From contig JAPLOC010000153.1 of assembly GCA_026692825.1 (NCBI GenBank), positions 1 to 7,273 of the forward strand: DNA of 7,273 nt, written 5' to 3'. This document shows, piece by piece, positions 6,152 through 7,273 of the stretch. This DNA is from Planctomycetota bacterium. GTDB lineage: Bacteria; Planctomycetota; Planctomycetia; Planctomycetales; Planctomycetaceae. The notes under the pieces were generated by a model that saw only the letters and a list, made by a program, of their open reading frames with translations, was not told the DNA's origin and did no database searches. The translations under genes and the position numbers were made by a program. Numbering within the stretch: the first letter of the stretch is position 1; each line of letters begins with the position of its first letter.

Positions 6152-6187
6152 CCGGGCCGGCTGGATTCCCGCATCCGACCGGCCCGG
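6152..6187. repeat. Perfect 9-bp inverted repeat upstream of the kinase promoter
   Basis: CCGGGCCGG (6152-6160) and CCGGCCCGG (6179-6187) are perfect inverted copies separated by 18 bp. The right arm ends 29 bp before the -35 box of the kinase promoter. It could be an operator for a dimeric regulator, or a transcript-end hairpin; there is no T-run after it. Confidence 0.45.
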
Positions 6188-6216
6188 TCTCATCCCCGGG
6201 GTGTGACCGGAATTCG

Positions 6217-6245
6217 TTCACGGACAGAGCCGCAATCGCTACAAT
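6217..6245 (+). promoter_or_regulatory. Promoter of the KDG-kinase-type gene
   Basis: TTCACG (6217-6222) and TACAAT (6240-6245) are separated by exactly 17 bp and match four and five of six consensus bases. Transcription would begin at about 6252, giving a leader of about 52 nt. That leader would open with the short hairpin CAGGG (6252-6256), loop CCACA, CCCTG (6262-6266). Confidence 0.5.
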
Positions 6246-6293
6246 CCCGCGCAGGGCCACACCCTGTTCTTTGCCTGCGCCCGGTTCCATTCC

Positions 6294-6298
6294 AGGAG
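6294..6298 (+). promoter_or_regulatory. Shine-Dalgarno of the kinase gene
   Basis: AGGAG lies 5 nt before the ATG at 6304. It is the clearest ribosome site in the window and fixes the start of the kinase. Confidence 0.8.
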
Positions 6299-6303
6299 TT
6301 TTC

Positions 6304-7273
6304 ATGAGCGGTTTGTCCATTCGTCACGATGCCTGCGATCTCGATTTTCTGTCTTTGGGCGCGCTCGTCCATCGGCTTGATCCGGGCGTCATCCCCTTTC
6401 GCAAGGCAAAATCGCTCGACATTCATGTGTCCGGAGGCGAATACAACGTCGCCGCCAACCTCTCGGACTGCTTCGGTCTGAAGACCGGCGTCGCCACCGC
6501 TATGGTCGACTACGGGATTGGCGAACTTGTGCAGGCCCGGGTTCGTGAAATGGGTGTCAAGCCGTTCTACAACAGCGACCGGGGCCAGGGGGTGCGGGCT
6601 CCGGTGGTGTTCTACAACCGGGCCAACGAAGCCGGGGCGATGCTGAAGCCGGGCGACTTCGACTGGGCTTCGATCTTCGCCAAGGGAGTCCGCTGGTTCC
6701 ATTCGGGAGGCATTTTCTCGGCCCTGTCCGAAACGACCGCGCCCTTGATTGTCGAGGGGATGAAAGCCGCGAAGGCGGCGGGTGCGATCAACTCGTTCGA
6801 CCTCAATTACCGCGCGAAACTGTGGGCGGCGATTGGTGGTGATGAAAAGGGCCAGCAGGTGATTCGAACGATCGTCGAACAGGTCGACGCCCTCGTCGGC
6901 AATGAAGAAGACCTGCAAAAAGGCCTGGGGATCAAAGGCCCCGAGGTCGCTTCCACCAAGTCGAAACTCGATCCCGACGCGTTCTTCTCGATGATCGACC
7001 AGGCCGTCAAGAAGTTCCCCAACATCCGGATGGTGGCGACGACGCTGCGCGAAGTTCATTCAACCAACCGCCACGATTGGGCCGCCGTCCTGTGGCTCGA
7101 TGGCAAGACGTACGTCAGCCCCACGATGGAACTCGATGTCATCGACCGCATTGGTGGGGGTGACGGTTTCGCGGCCGGCCTGTTCTACGGGCTGATCGCG
7201 GGGAAGACTCCCGAAGAGGCGCTGCGGCTCGGCTGGGCGCACGGTGCCCTGCTGACCACGTTCCCCGGTGACG
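6304..7273 (+). CDS. kdgK: PfkB-family sugar kinase, probable 2-keto-3-deoxygluconate kinase (3' end outside window)
   Basis: The frame is open for 323 codons and runs off the window; family members of about 340-370 residues suggest only the last few dozen are missing. It is a ribokinase-fold (PfkB) enzyme that transfers phosphate from ATP to a sugar hydroxyl, most likely 2-keto-3-deoxygluconate in a branch of the Entner-Doudoroff route, in the cytoplasm. Visible landmarks are LSLGALVHRLDPG (16-28), substrate-side GGEYNVAANL (44-53), SFDLNYRAKLW (164-174), VGNEEDL (198-204), and the anion-hole and catalytic segment DRIGGGDGFAAGL (281-293), where D287 is the expected general base. The usual 'DTTGAGD' is DRIGGGD here, as in KDG-kinase-like members. 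The substrate assignment rests on overall likeness; 2-keto-3-deoxygalactonate, fructose or another keto-sugar cannot be excluded. The gene has its own promoter and ribosome site. Confidence 0.88.
   Translation, partial: MSGLSIRHDACDLDFLSLGALVHRLDPGVIPFRKAKSLDIHVSGGEYNVAANLSDCFGLKTGVATAMVDYGIGELVQARVREMGVKPFYNSDRGQGVRAPVVFYNRANEAGAMLKPGDFDWASIFAKGVRWFHSGGIFSALSETTAPLIVEGMKAAKAAGAINSFDLNYRAKLWAAIGGDEKGQQVIRTIVEQVDALVGNEEDLQKGLGIKGPEVASTKSKLDPDAFFSMIDQAVKKFPNIRMVATTLREVHSTNRHDWAAVLWLDGKTYVSPTMELDVIDRIGGGDGFAAGLFYGLIAGKTPEEALRLGWAHGALLTTFPGD

Larger units (their letters stand above)
5395..6303. other. 900-bp intergenic region, repeat and mobile-element debris
   Basis: I see no intact gene here. 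Minus-strand frames of 150-170 codons exist but owe much of their length to the 9-bp-periodic arrays, which read as low-complexity peptides (for example FILFIL, HPFHPLHP) in any frame. The region contains the inverted arrays, a possible transposase remnant, several hairpins and the promoter of the kinase gene, listed separately. Confidence 0.6.

Noticed and set aside
6190..7059. Minus-strand 289-codon open frame
   Set aside because: It is antisense to the PfkB kinase, whose motifs are intact on the plus strand, and it has no ribosome site.

Overview
This window looks like a chromosomal segment from a member of the Planctomycetota. The evidence is indirect. The protein set is typical of that phylum: a secreted DUF1254/DUF1214 protein, a DUF1186/SEC-C protein, an exported WD40 propeller, and a PfkB sugar kinase of the 2-keto-3-deoxygluconate kinase type. 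Small 'HPDW' proteins and dispersed intergenic repeats, which I also associate with planctomycetes, are present. Shine-Dalgarno sites are weak or absent before several genes. No taxonomic marker gene is present, so the phylum is an inference.

Layout, left to right. Bases 1-401 hold no gene but contain two copies of a dispersed repeat about 175 bp apart and a weak candidate promoter. A well-preserved secreted DUF1254/DUF1214 gene follows at 402-1940. Two small three-helix membrane proteins, 2018-2422 and 2426-2818, sit 3 bp apart. They share a C-x-R-Y-R-R-x-S-x-W motif and look like an old tandem duplication. Two minus-strand genes converge on them: a DUF1186/SEC-C protein (3101-4045) and, 17 bp downstream of it, a 79-residue protein (2843-3083) whose frame is broken by one extra base.

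A divergent intergenic region (4046-4391) holds a third copy of the dispersed repeat and candidate promoters for both directions. To its right is an exported seven-bladed WD40 propeller gene (4392-5394). Its third blade has lost about 20 codons and the frame has shifted, leaving two overlapping ORFs.

Bases 5395-6303 are about 900 bp of apparent non-coding debris. They contain an inverted pair of 9-bp-periodic arrays, a possible transposase remnant, and several perfect hairpins. The last gene, a PfkB/KDG kinase (6304 to beyond the window end), has a convincing promoter and Shine-Dalgarno.

I see no shared pathway linking these genes. Only the membrane pair and the SEC-C/small-protein pair are spaced like co-transcribed genes. 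The main interest is genome decay (two frame-disrupted genes and transposon-like debris) and structured dispersed repeats. I did not find a convincing new multi-gene system.
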